Origin: Phytomonospora endophytica
GTDB taxonomy: Bacteria > Actinomycetota > Actinomycetes > Mycobacteriales > Micromonosporaceae
DNA: 64,000 bases
Direction of reading: 5' to 3'
Assembly (NCBI RefSeq): GCF_014202425.1
Contig: NZ_JACHGT010000019.1
Location: 77,367 to 141,366 of the forward strand
In this document: in pieces, positions 1 through 7,242 of the stretch
How the letters are laid out: every line of letters begins with the position of its first letter
Numbering within the stretch: position 1 is the first letter of the stretch
Program-made: the position numbers and the translations under genes
Notes under the pieces: model-generated
Told to the model about the DNA's origin: nothing
Seen by the model: only the letters and a program-made list of their open reading frames with translations
The model's database searches: none

Positions 1-640
1 CGAGCCGGAGCCCGACCGCGGCACGCTCGGCCGGGTCCTGCGCGACCGGCCGTACATGCTCTTCGTCGGCCTGACCTTCATGCAGGCGCTGATGTTCTCC
101 CAGACGAGCAGCACGCTGCCCCTGGCGATGAAGCGCGACGGGCTGTCGGAGACCCAGTTCGGGACGGCGCTGGCCTGCGGGACGGTGCTGGTCGTCCTCG
201 GGCAGCTCGCCGTGCCGCGCCTGATCGACCGTTTCGGCAAGGCGCAGGTCCTCGCGGTGTCGCTGGCCGGTTCGGGTCTCGGTTTCGGGCTGCTCGGTTT
301 CGCTAGCACCTTCGCGATGTACGTGTCGTGCGTGCTGGTGTGGACGGTCGCGTCGATGCTGGCGGCGCCCCCGAACGCGACGATCATCGCCGAGCTGTCG
401 CCCGGCCCGATGCGCGGCCGGTACCAGGGCGTGTTCAGCGTGACCTTCGCGGCGGCGGCCTTCGTCGCGCCGACCGCGGGCGGCTTCACCCTCCAGTACC
501 TCGGCGACTGGCACTGGGCGATCGTGTGCCTGGTCGGCGTCGCCGCCGCGGCCGGTCACCTGCTCACCGGCCCCGCGCGCGAACGCGCGGCCAAGGAGCG
601 GGCCGCGCTCACCGCCGCCAACGCGGTCAAGGCCGCGTAA
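1..640 (+). CDS. MFS transporter, C-terminal part (5' end outside window)
   Basis: The reading frame is open from base 2 to a TAA at 638-640, so the start lies upstream of the window. The visible ~212 residues contain about six hydrophobic helices and the MRGRYQG loop motif typical of major facilitator drug or sugar exporters, so this is the C-terminal half of a ~400-residue inner-membrane transporter. It aligns by eye with the C-terminal half of the next gene (shared FVGLTF, VLVWT, MRGRYQ and LQYLG), so the two are tandem paralogues. The substrate is unknown. Confidence 0.85.
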   Translation, partial: EPEPDRGTLGRVLRDRPYMLFVGLTFMQALMFSQTSSTLPLAMKRDGLSETQFGTALACGTVLVVLGQLAVPRLIDRFGKAQVLAVSLAGSGLGFGLLGFASTFAMYVSCVLVWTVASMLAAPPNATIIAELSPGPMRGRYQGVFSVTFAAAAFVAPTAGGFTLQYLGDWHWAIVCLVGVAAAAGHLLTGPARERAAKERAALTAANAVKAA

Positions 641-693
641 GGACTGTAAGCAGGCTCACCGCTTATCGTCGCGACGCCGCGGGCCGCCCGGGA

Positions 694-727
694 GTGTAAT
701 GACTGTTATTCCTGACAGTCCTTACAC
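694..727. promoter_or_regulatory. Inverted-repeat operator upstream of second MFS gene
   Basis: Two 13-bp arms, GTGTAATGACTGT (694-706) and ACAGTCCTTACAC (715-727), form a dyad with one mismatch and an 8-nt spacer, ending 15 nt before the ATG. A further half-site, GTAAGGACTGT, lies at 637-647 over the stop codon of the preceding MFS gene. Three copies of one half-site in 90 bp suggest a repressor site controlling the transporter. The cognate regulator is not obvious in the window. Confidence 0.6.
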
Positions 728-742
728 CTTGGGAGGCCCGCG

Positions 743-1987
743 ATGCGCACGGCACGCAACTGGTTCACCGAGACCACCGGTGGCCTGCCGCGCACCTTCT
801 GGCACCTGTGGCTCGTCACCCTCATCAACCGGCTCGGCTCCTTCGTCGTCATCTACATGACCCTGTACCTGACCGTCGTGCGGAAGTTCGAGCCCTTCGA
901 GGTCGGCGTCCTCATCGCCGCACAGGGCGCCGGAGCCATCCTCGGAACACAGGTCGCGGGCGTCCTCGCCGACCGCTGGGGCCGCCGCAAGACCCTCCTG
1001 CTGTCGAACTTCTCGGCCGTCGCGGTCCTGCTCGCCCTGTCCTTCGCCGACGGCAAGTGGGCGATCGGCCTGCTCCTCGGCGCGATGGGCGCCGCGCTCA
1101 ACCTGGCCCGGCCCGCCTTCTCGGCGATGATCGCCGACCTCGTCGCGCCCGCCGACCGTATGCGCGCCTATACCCTCAACTACTGGGCCATCAACCTCGG
1201 CTTCGCCGGTGCCGCCCTGCTCGCCGGGCTCGTCGCCCAGTTCGACTACCGGCTGATCTTCCTGATCAACGCCGCCGCGATCGCGCTGACCGGCCTGATC
1301 GTGCTGCTCTTCGTGCCCGAGACGAAGCCCGCCTTCGAGGGCGTGCCCGACAGTCCGCGCGCCGCCCAGCCGCGCGGGGCCTTCCGCGCGATCCTGCGCG
1401 ACCGGGTCTTCCTGGCCTTCGTCGGACTGACCTTCCTGCCCGCCTTCCTGATGTCCTCGCTCGAAGTGCTGCTGCCCCTCCAGGTGACCGGTGTCGGGCT
1501 GACCGAACGCGAGTACGGCTGGATCATCGCCACCAACGGCGTGTTCATCGTCTTCGGTCAGCTCTTCGTGCCCCGGCTCGTCGGCCGGGCGCGGCGGACG
1601 CGCGTGCTGGCGCTGGCGTCGCTGTTCTGGGCGGCGGGCGTCGGCCTGACCGGGGTCGCGTCGAGTGTGCCCGTGTTCATGGCGACCGTGCTGGTGTGGA
1701 CCATCGGCGAGATGCTCCAGACCCCGGCGAACTCCGCGACCGTCGCCGACCTCGCGCCCGCCGACATGCGCGGCCGCTACCAGGCCGCGTTCTCGCTGTC
1801 CTACCAGGCCGCGACGCTGACCGCGCCCGTCCTCGGCGGCCTCGCCCTCCAGTACCTGGGCGGCGGCTGGTGGCTGCTGGCCGCGGGCATCGGGATCGCC
1901 GCCGCCGGCGGAAACCTCCTTGCCGAGCGTTCGCGGGAGCGGCGGCTGGCACCGGCCGAACCGGTGCCGGAGCCCGTCGTCGCATAG
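743..1987 (+). CDS. MFS transporter (multidrug-efflux type)
   Basis: This 414-residue inner-membrane protein has the length and the ~12 hydrophobic segments of a complete major facilitator. The motif-A loop is visible as ADRWGRRK near residues 73-80, and MRGRYQ marks the equivalent loop of the second half. A GGGAGG ribosome-binding site precedes the ATG by 7 nt. The gene follows a paralogue by about 100 nt, but the operator at 694-727 suggests its own promoter. Efflux of a small molecule is a family-level inference and the substrate cannot be told. Confidence 0.85.
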   Translation: MRTARNWFTETTGGLPRTFWHLWLVTLINRLGSFVVIYMTLYLTVVRKFEPFEVGVLIAAQGAGAILGTQVAGVLADRWGRRKTLLLSNFSAVAVLLALSFADGKWAIGLLLGAMGAALNLARPAFSAMIADLVAPADRMRAYTLNYWAINLGFAGAALLAGLVAQFDYRLIFLINAAAIALTGLIVLLFVPETKPAFEGVPDSPRAAQPRGAFRAILRDRVFLAFVGLTFLPAFLMSSLEVLLPLQVTGVGLTEREYGWIIATNGVFIVFGQLFVPRLVGRARRTRVLALASLFWAAGVGLTGVASSVPVFMATVLVWTIGEMLQTPANSATVADLAPADMRGRYQAAFSLSYQAATLTAPVLGGLALQYLGGGWWLLAAGIGIAAAGGNLLAERSRERRLAPAEPVPEPVVA

Positions 1988-1990
1988 GTC

Positions 1991-2043
1991 GTCAACCTGG
2001 GGTTGACGAACTCCATGCGTCAACCTATGGTTGACGCATGGAG
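1991..2043 (+). promoter_or_regulatory. Promoter enclosed by two palindromic operators (leaderless)
   Basis: Operator 1 is GTCAACC-TGG-GGTTGAC (1991-2007). Operator 2 has perfect 15-bp arms, CTCCATGCGTCAACC (2011-2025) and its complement (2029-2043), around TAT, and it includes the start codon. Both share GTCAACC-N3-GGTTGAC, with centres 28 bp apart. A promoter fits exactly inside them: TTGACG at 2003-2008, a 17-nt spacer, TATGGT at 2026-2031, then 6 nt to the ATG at 2038. A bound repressor would cover both promoter boxes and the first codons. The encoded protein has an HTH, so autoregulation is likely. Confidence 0.7.
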
Positions 2044-2772
2044 CGCTATCCCGTTCGCCTCGGCGACCTCATCGAATTCGTCAACCAGCAACCCGGCGGC
2101 CCGCTCGACCACCTGTCGGCCGCTTCGGAGATCGGTGCCTACCTGGACGAGATCTCCGACCATCTCATCGGCCACTTCGTCGACCAGGCCCGCCGGGCGG
2201 GCTCCTCCTGGAGCGAGATCGGCCAGTACATCGGCGTGAGCAAGCAGGCCGCGCAGAAGCGTTTCGTCGCCAAGGCCAGCGACCTGCCCACTCAGCTGTC
2301 GGGCGCCTTCGCCCGCTTCACCGCCCGGGCCCGGCACGTCACCGTCCAGTCCTCGGCCGAGGCGCGGGCCATGGGACACCAGGAGGTCGGCGGCGAGCAC
2401 ATCCTCCTGGCGCTGCTCGTCGAGCCCGACGCCCTCGCGGCCCGGGCGCTGGCCGAACAGGGCGCCGACGAGGCGAAGATCCGCGCGTCCGTGGCGGCCG
2501 CCCATCCGGCCACGGACGAGGAGACGCCCGAGCACATCCCCTTCAGCGCGGAGGCGAAGAAGATCCTCGACCTGACCTTGCGGGAGGCCCTGCGCTACGG
2601 CCACAACTACATCGGCACCGAGCACATGCTGCTCGGGATCCTGCGTGACGGGAAGGGTATCGGCGCCAAGGTCCTCGACGAGCTCGGCGTGCGGCGCAAG
2701 GTCGCCGAGGCGTGGATCGGCGGCGAGCTGGCGAAGCTGACGGCGGGCGGGGACGTCGGCGAGGCGGAGTAG
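2038..2772 (+). CDS. HTH plus Clp N-domain protein (putative autoregulator)
   Basis: The 244-residue protein has two parts. Residues ~1-80 include SWSEIGQYIGVSKQAAQKRF, a helix-turn-helix-like segment. Residues ~95-235 resemble a double Clp N-domain, with VGGEHILLALL and IGTEHMLLGIL as the two repeat hallmarks. No AAA+ ATPase module follows, so it is not a ClpC unfoldase; it may act as a regulator or substrate adaptor. Its start codon sits inside a 33-bp palindrome and the message would be leaderless. A strong hairpin terminator follows directly, so the gene is monocistronic. Function beyond DNA binding is inference. Confidence 0.75.
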   Translation: MERYPVRLGDLIEFVNQQPGGPLDHLSAASEIGAYLDEISDHLIGHFVDQARRAGSSWSEIGQYIGVSKQAAQKRFVAKASDLPTQLSGAFARFTARARHVTVQSSAEARAMGHQEVGGEHILLALLVEPDALAARALAEQGADEAKIRASVAAAHPATDEETPEHIPFSAEAKKILDLTLREALRYGHNYIGTEHMLLGILRDGKGIGAKVLDELGVRRKVAEAWIGGELAKLTAGGDVGEAE

Positions 2773-2779
2773 GCGGGGA

Positions 2780-2808
2780 GCGGGCGGGCCTGGTCCAGGC
2801 CCGCCCGC
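2780..2808 (+). terminator. Rho-independent-type hairpin
   Basis: Perfect 14-bp arms (2780-2793 and 2795-2808; GCGGGCGGGCCTGG and its complement) lie 8 nt after the stop codon of the ClpN/HTH gene. There is only a short T stretch, as is usual in high-GC actinobacteria. Confidence 0.7.
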
Positions 2809-2814
2809 TTGCGT

Positions 2815-2833
2815 ATACGAAACGTATTACACT
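2815..2833 (+). promoter_or_regulatory. Short dyad and -10 box for phosphatase/RHH pair
   Basis: ATACG-AAA-CGTAT (2815-2827) is a short AT-rich dyad. It is followed by TACACT (2828-2833), which sits 6 nt before the ATG at 2840, the spacing seen at other leaderless starts in this window. The dyad is a plausible operator for the ribbon-helix-helix protein encoded second in the pair. Confidence 0.45.
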
Positions 2834-2839
2834 CGGTCC

Positions 2840-3295
2840 ATGAATGAGCGAACAGCGACCTGGAGTGCCGGCACGGGCGTGCTCACGTTGCCGTCGGGGC
2901 GCCTGGTCCGTGGCCGGGGCCTGCGGCACGGGACGCCCGACGGTCCGCCGCCCGACTTCGGCGTCTATCTCCTCGGCAAGGCGCCGACCCTGCCGTGGGA
3001 GTCGCGCTGGCTGCGCTGCCGCGACTTCTGGGTCCCCGACGCCGCCGACGCCCACGCCGCCCTTGCCGAGGCCCTGGAACGCGCGGGTTCGGAGCGTGTC
3101 GAGGTCGCCTGCGGCGGTGGTCGCGGCCGGACCGGCCTCGCGCTGGCCTGCCTGGCGGTCCTCGACGGCGTCCCGGCGGCCGACGCCGTCGCCTACGTCC
3201 GCGCCGGTTACCACCCCGGCGCGGTCGAAGTCCCCTGGCAGCACCGCTTCGTGCGACGTTTCGGCATGGAGGAGGATCGGCCGCATGGACGCTGA
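2840..3295 (+). CDS. Protein-tyrosine-phosphatase-like protein
   Basis: The 151-residue protein carries ACGGGRGRTG near residues 92-101, which fits the C-X5-R phosphate-binding loop of Cys-based phosphatases (Cys, five residues, Arg, then Thr-Gly). The usual His before the Cys is replaced by Ala. The C-terminal RAGYHPGAVEVPWQ segment seems familiar from small actinobacterial phosphatase-like proteins. It overlaps the downstream RHH gene by 11 nt, so the two are translationally coupled. It is probably cytoplasmic. It could be an active phosphatase or a nucleotide/phosphate-sensing relative; catalysis is not proven. Confidence 0.65.
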   Translation: MNERTATWSAGTGVLTLPSGRLVRGRGLRHGTPDGPPPDFGVYLLGKAPTLPWESRWLRCRDFWVPDAADAHAALAEALERAGSERVEVACGGGRGRTGLALACLAVLDGVPAADAVAYVRAGYHPGAVEVPWQHRFVRRFGMEEDRPHGR

Positions 3296-3584
3296 CATCG
3301 AGCGCTTCGAGTTCGGCTCGGACGACGGCATCGCCTTGACCGACGCGCTCGACTTCGCCGACCCGAAGCCGGTCGACGTGGGGGCCATGGTCGTCAAGAC
3401 CGTGCGGGTCCCGCCGGAGACCGACCGGGCCGTCACCGCCGCGGCCGCCGCCGAGGGCGTCTCCCCGTCGGCGTGGATCCGCCGCGCCATCGAGGCCAAG
3501 CTCGCCGGTCGCGAACCGGGCGAACTCGTCAACGTCGAGGACGTGCTCAGGGCCGTGCGGGCGCTGCCCCGCGCCGAGGGCTGA
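3285..3584 (+). CDS. Ribbon-helix-helix DNA-binding protein
   Basis: The 99-residue protein contains KTVRVPPETDRAV followed by SPSAWIRRAIEAKL, the strand-helix-helix pattern of RHH/CopG-type repressors and antitoxins (roughly residues 33-67). I chose the ATG at 3285 because GGAGGA stands just upstream inside the phosphatase gene; longer in-frame starts would lie inside that gene. The acidic N-terminus (~30 residues) could contact a partner protein. Order and overlap with the phosphatase gene resemble a two-gene toxin-antitoxin module with the effector first, but no toxicity is shown. Confidence 0.7.
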   Translation: MDADIERFEFGSDDGIALTDALDFADPKPVDVGAMVVKTVRVPPETDRAVTAAAAAEGVSPSAWIRRAIEAKLAGREPGELVNVEDVLRAVRALPRAEG

Positions 3585-3617
3585 GCGGGCACTTCAGAAA
3601 TCGCTACCCCGGTCCAC

Positions 3618-3623
3618 TAAAAT
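3618..3623 (+). promoter_or_regulatory. -10 box TAAAAT, leaderless start
   Basis: TAAAAT ends 7 nt before the ATG at 3631, and there is no ribosome-binding site, so the hxlR-type message is probably leaderless. Confidence 0.5.
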
Positions 3624-3630
3624 CCGAAGC

Positions 3631-4296
3631 ATGTCCCGCCGCTCCTATAACCAGTACTGCGCGACCGCCCACGCCCTCGACCTCGTCGGCGAGCGCTGGA
3701 CCCTGCTCCTCGTCCGTGAGCTGCTGACCGGGCCGCGCCGTTTCGGCGACATCCTCGGCGGTCTGCCCGGGATGGGCACGGGCCTGCTCGCGGCACGGCT
3801 GAAGTTCCTGGTCGAGGAGGGCATCGTCGAGCAGGTGACGCTTCCGGCGCCGGCGAACACGCCCGCCTACGCACTCACCGAGGCCGGTGCGGCCCTGGAG
3901 CCGGCGGTTCTGGCGCTGGCCGACTGGGGCATGGCCTGGGCGCTGGGTGAGCGGCGGAAGGGTGAGGTCTTCCGCGCGGGCTGGGCGGTGCTGGCGATGC
4001 GTTCGGCCTACGTGCCGCGCGCGGGTTTCGCGGCCGTCTACGAGTTCCGCGTCGATGACGAGATCTTCCACGCCGCCGTCCGCGACGGTGACATCGCGAC
4101 CGTGCACGGTCCGGCGCAGCGGCCCGACGTCGTCATCACCGTCGACGACGGCGACACCTTCCGTGCGCTGCTGAACGGTGAGGACGTCGACGGCGGGGTC
4201 ACCGCCCTCGGGGACCCCGCCCTCGTCGCACTGCTGCCGACGCTCTTCGCCTGGCCCGAGGCCCGCGAGCGCGTCAGCTCAGCGCGACCCCGTTGA
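3631..4296 (+). CDS. HxlR-family regulator with SCP2-like C-terminal domain
   Basis: Residues ~5-100 form an HxlR winged helix: YCATAHALDLVGERWTLLLVREL opens it and GPRRFGDILGGLPGMGTGLLAARLK is the recognition region. Residues ~130-215 match the sterol-carrier-like domain often attached to these actinobacterial regulators, perhaps as a ligand pocket. HxlR proteins commonly sense electrophiles or redox stress. The gene converges on ohr and its last 23 nt overlap the end of ohr on the other strand, so the two transcripts are complementary at their 3' ends. Confidence 0.85.
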   Translation: MSRRSYNQYCATAHALDLVGERWTLLLVRELLTGPRRFGDILGGLPGMGTGLLAARLKFLVEEGIVEQVTLPAPANTPAYALTEAGAALEPAVLALADWGMAWALGERRKGEVFRAGWAVLAMRSAYVPRAGFAAVYEFRVDDEIFHAAVRDGDIATVHGPAQRPDVVITVDDGDTFRALLNGEDVDGGVTALGDPALVALLPTLFAWPEARERVSSARPR

Positions 4297-4711
4297 CCGT
4301 GAAGGCCACGTCGATGTTTCCGCGTGTGGCGGTCGAGTAGGGGCACAGCCCGTGCGCGGTCCGCACGAGCTCCTGCGCGGCGGCGGCGTCGGCGATCGAC
4401 GGCAGCGTCACGTCCAGTTCGGCGGCCAAAACGAAGCGCCCGCCGCCCGCCGGTACGAGGGAGACCGCGGCGTCGATGACGGCGTCACCGGCCTCGACGC
4501 CCTCCTTCTTCCCGACGAGCCCGAGGACCGCCTCGAAGCAGGCGGCCCACCCGACGGCGAACAGCTGCTCGGGGTTCACGCCGTCACCGTCGCCGCCGAG
4601 TTCCTTGGGCAGTGCCAGGCGGACGTCCAGTTCGCCGCCGGACGTGCTTCCCCGGCCGCCGTCGCGGCCGCCTTCGACGCGGGCGTGTGCGGTGTAGGCG
4701 GGCTTGGCCAT
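4274..4711 (-). CDS. ohr: Organic hydroperoxide resistance protein (Ohr/OsmC family)
   Basis: The 145-residue protein has the usual Ohr length. Both catalytic cysteines are present, in VGWAACFEAV and HGLCPYSTATRGN, and NPEQLFAVGW is the Ohr hallmark. Ohr reduces organic peroxides with lipoyl thiols in the cytoplasm. I use the start MAKPAYTAHA because longer versions add a non-conserved N-terminus. An AT-rich dyad at 4721-4756 lies immediately upstream and suggests peroxide-responsive repression. The nearest regulators are the convergent HxlR gene and distant MarR genes, so the cognate repressor is uncertain. Confidence 0.92.
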   Translation of the reverse strand: MAKPAYTAHARVEGGRDGGRGSTSGGELDVRLALPKELGGDGDGVNPEQLFAVGWAACFEAVLGLVGKKEGVEAGDAVIDAAVSLVPAGGGRFVLAAELDVTLPSIADAAAAQELVRTAHGLCPYSTATRGNIDVAFTVNGVALS

Positions 4712-4720
4712 CTCGACTCC

Positions 4721-4756
4721 TTCAAAAACAACAGGTGTGTGCTTCTTGTTTTTGAA
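4721..4756 (-). promoter_or_regulatory. AT-rich inverted repeat upstream of ohr
   Basis: TTCAAAAACAA (4721-4731) and TTGTTTTTGAA (4746-4756) form a perfect 11-bp inverted repeat with a 14-nt spacer, beginning 10 nt upstream of the ohr start. So A/T-rich a dyad is exceptional in this DNA. It is placed where an OhrR-type (MarR-family) repressor would bind. Confidence 0.6.
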
Positions 4757-4931
4757 CCATAGAGGGCGAGGGGGTGGGAACGCAAGCGGCCTGCGGGGGC
4801 CCGCCCTGTTCGAGGGCACGGCGAAGCACTCGGGTCTGACCCTGACCGAGGCCAAGGTCTGCCCGAGTGGTGTCGTCGGCCCGCGCTACTTCGCCTGGAC
4901 CGACGTTCAAAGGGGGCGGGGGAGACCCGCC

Positions 4932-5735
4932 CTAAAGGCCGTTCGGCTCGTTGCGCGCCGTCGCCGGGTGGATCGCGATGAGCCCCGACTTGCGCCGGGC
5001 CTGGCACAGCTCCACGAGCCGGTCGTAGGCGGGTTTCCCGATCAGCTCGGCCAGCTCCGCCGCGTAGGACTCGTACAGCGCCACCTTGCCCGTGTGCGCC
5101 TCCGGTGCCGACGTGCACCACCAGTGCAGGTCGTGCCCGCCTTCGCCCCAGCCACGCCGGTCGAACTCGGTGATCACGACGACCTGCTTCTCCGTGCCGT
5201 CGGCGTGGCGCAGCTTCTCGTAGTCGCGCTTGATCGGCAGCTGCCAGCACACGTCCGGCTTGTACTCCAGGGGATGGACCCCGTCGCGGAGGGCCTGGGC
5301 GTGCAGCGCGCACCCGAACCCACCGTCGAAGCCGAGCCGGTTGTGGAAGATGCAGGCACCGTCGACCGTCGCCGTGCGCAGCGCCGGCTCCGGTTCGCCC
5401 TCGTCGTTGTCGAGTTCGTCGGTCTCGGTGGCGTCCTTGAAACGCGGCCGGTAGTGCTGCCACGTCTCGGGCGTCAGCCGCGCGGCGGCCTTCCGCACGC
5501 GTTTGACGTCGTCGGCGTCGGTGAAGAAGGCGCCGTGCGTGCAACAGCCGTCGGCGGCTCCGCCGGGGTTGATGCCGTGGCAGCCACTGGCGAAGATGCA
5601 CGACCAGCCCGACAGCAGCCAGGTCAGGTCGGCGCGGATGAGGATGTCCGGGTCGTCGGGATCGAGGAACTCGATCCACTCACGCGGGAAGTCGAGGGCC
5701 ACCTCGTTCTTACGCGGATTGTCCGCAAGTGTCAC
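4932..5735 (-). CDS. Conserved cysteine-rich protein (DUF3109/YkgJ-like)
   Basis: The 267-residue protein has at least seven cysteines, clustered as [13 protein letters not shown] and [10 protein letters not shown] near the N-terminus, then GACIFH, FGCALH and DVCWQLP. The pattern resembles proteins predicted to bind zinc or an iron-sulfur cluster. [16 protein letters not shown] near residue 205 is another conserved-looking patch. The GTG start at 5735 is preceded by TACGCT at a 6-nt distance, so the gene looks leaderless and divergent from the Ppx gene. I do not know its reaction. Confidence 0.7.
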   Translation of the reverse strand: MTLADNPRKNEVALDFPREWIEFLDPDDPDILIRADLTWLLSGWSCIFASGCHGINPGGAADGCCTHGAFFTDADDVKRVRKAAARLTPETWQHYRPRFKDATETDELDNDEGEPEPALRTATVDGACIFHNRLGFDGGFGCALHAQALRDGVHPLEYKPDVCWQLPIKRDYEKLRHADGTEKQVVVITEFDRRGWGEGGHDLHWWCTSAPEAHTGKVALYESYAAELAELIGKPAYDRLVELCQARRKSGLIAIHPATARNEPNGL

Positions 5736-5741
5736 CGCTCA

Positions 5742-5784
5742 AGCGTACGTGCTGCGCAGGGGCAATGCCGTCAGCCGGTAGCGT
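5742..5784. promoter_or_regulatory. Divergent leaderless -10 boxes
   Basis: On the minus strand TACGCT (5747-5742) stands 6 nt before the GTG at 5735. On the plus strand TAGCGT (5779-5784) stands 6 nt before the ATG at 5791. Two divergent leaderless genes therefore share a 55-bp gap. Confidence 0.5.
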
Positions 5785-5790
5785 GGCGCC

Positions 5791-6720
5791 ATGAGGCTCG
5801 GTGTGCTCGACGTGGGATCCAACACCGTCCACCTGCTCGTGGTGGACGCGCACAGGGGCGCGCACCCGTGGCCGCTGCACTCCGAGAAGGCGGCGTTGCG
5901 CCTGGCAGAGCGCCTGGACGACGACGGGAACATCGAGGCGCAGGCCGTCGACGACCTCATCCACGCCGTCGACAACGCGCAGCGTTCCGCCCAGGAGATG
6001 GGCACCGAGGGACTCATCACCCTCGCCACCTCGGCCGTGCGCGACGCCACCAACGGTGAGGAGGTCCTCGCCCGCGTCCACGACGAGACCGGCATCGACC
6101 TCCAGGTCCTCGCCGGCGACGACGAGGCGCGGCTGACCTTCCTTGCGGTACGGCGGTGGTTCGGATGGTCGGCCGGCAAACTCCTGGTCCTCGACATCGG
6201 CGGGGGCTCCCTCGAAGTCGCCGCGGGCGTCGACGAACTGCCCGAGGTCGCGCTCTCGGTGCCCCTCGGCGCCGGCCGCCTGACCCGCGACTGGCTGCGC
6301 GAGGACCCGGCGACGCCCGAGAGCGTCGAGGCGCTCACCGACTACGTCACCACCGCGCTGAACGACGCCGCCGCGCGCGTGTCCAAGATCGGGCCCTTCG
6401 ACCGCGTCGCCGCGACCTCGAAGACGTTCCGCACGCTCGCGCGCCTCTCCGGCGCCGCGCCCTCCGCGGCCGGACTGCGCGCCCCCCGGTCGCTGACCCT
6501 CACCGGCCTGCACCAGACGGTGGGTTTCGTGCGGCGGCTGTCGTCGGCGGCCCTCGCCGAACTCGAAGGCGTCAGTCCCCGCCGCGCCCACCAGCTCATG
6601 GCCGGAGCCGTCGTCGCCGAGACCGCGATGTGGCGCCTCGGGGTCCGCGAGCTGGACATCTGCCCGTGGGCGCTCCGGGAAGGCGTGATCCTGCGGTACT
6701 TGGACCAGCTGGGGAGCTGA
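5791..6720 (+). CDS. ppx: Ppx/GppA-family phosphatase
   Basis: The 309-residue protein begins VLDVGSNTVHLLVV, the phosphate-1 loop of the actin-like ASKHA fold. It also has LATSAVRDATN and LVLDIGGGSLEVA (phosphate-2 region). Members hydrolyse polyphosphate or pppGpp, linking phosphate storage to the stringent response. The length matches the short two-domain actinobacterial Ppx1 type, which lacks the C-terminal HD domain. In mycobacteria ppx1 lies near senX3-regX3, and here the kinase/regulator pair is about 7 kb away. Which substrate is used is not visible. Confidence 0.88.
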   Translation: MRLGVLDVGSNTVHLLVVDAHRGAHPWPLHSEKAALRLAERLDDDGNIEAQAVDDLIHAVDNAQRSAQEMGTEGLITLATSAVRDATNGEEVLARVHDETGIDLQVLAGDDEARLTFLAVRRWFGWSAGKLLVLDIGGGSLEVAAGVDELPEVALSVPLGAGRLTRDWLREDPATPESVEALTDYVTTALNDAAARVSKIGPFDRVAATSKTFRTLARLSGAAPSAAGLRAPRSLTLTGLHQTVGFVRRLSSAALAELEGVSPRRAHQLMAGAVVAETAMWRLGVRELDICPWALREGVILRYLDQLGS

Positions 6721-6941
6721 CGGGGACACGTCGACCCGGGGCGCTCACCACCGCGCGCCCGCCGTGGCCGTCCCGGGCGGGTTGACGACACCAGGCATGC
6801 TGTGAGCCGGCGAGCGAACACGCTGGACACCCGTTCACGTCCGGCTTCCCGGCGCCCACGACCGGGAGTCCGTGCCCGGAAGACGGCTCGACCGGCGCCG
6901 CCCTCGTCCCGGCCTGATCCGCCGCAACCGAGAGGAGCCCC

Positions 6942-7175
6942 GTGCTCGCCTCCGAACCGCTCCTCCCCGAACCCGTCCGCGGCATCGTCGGCCCGGTCCT
7001 CGTCGGCGCGCTCGTCGCCTTCACCCTGGCCGGGGCGCTGTTCATGGTGATCTGGCCGAAGAAGATGAGTGCCTACCGCCCCGGCGGCCCCGGCCCGATC
7101 AGGCTCCGGATTCTCGGTATCGTCGGGCTGCTGATCTTCGCCGCGCTGGGCTGGGGCTACTTCTTCGGCGGCTGA
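6942..7175 (+). CDS. Small two-helix membrane protein
   Basis: The 77-residue protein has two hydrophobic segments (about residues 16-37 and 57-74) separated by a basic, proline-rich loop. The GTG start has GAGAGGAG 6 nt upstream. The gene lies alone between the Ppx gene and the thiolase gene. The upstream 220 nt hold no recognisable riboswitch. I do not recognise a family. Confidence 0.6.
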   Translation: MLASEPLLPEPVRGIVGPVLVGALVAFTLAGALFMVIWPKKMSAYRPGGPGPIRLRILGIVGLLIFAALGWGYFFGG

Positions 7176-7230
7176 GCCGTCGTCCCGACAGGTGAGACCG
7201 CCGCCACTCCCGCTTCACGCTCCGGGCCGA

Positions 7231-7236
7231 TAGGGT
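7231..7236 (+). promoter_or_regulatory. -10 box TAGGGT, leaderless start
   Basis: TAGGGT ends 6 nt before the GTG start of the thiolase gene at 7243, and no ribosome-binding site is present. Confidence 0.5.
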
Positions 7237-7242
7237 CACCAC

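Noticed and set aside
722-2023. Long minus-strand ORF of 433 codons opposite the second MFS gene
   Set aside because: Composition is a mirror of the real gene (high Gly/Arg/Asp/Gln), with no motif; a usual shadow in high-GC DNA.
6721-6941. Cobalamin or other riboswitch before the small membrane protein
   Set aside because: GACCGGGAGTCCG recalls part of a B12 element, but the conserved GCCACTG core and the overall fold are missing.
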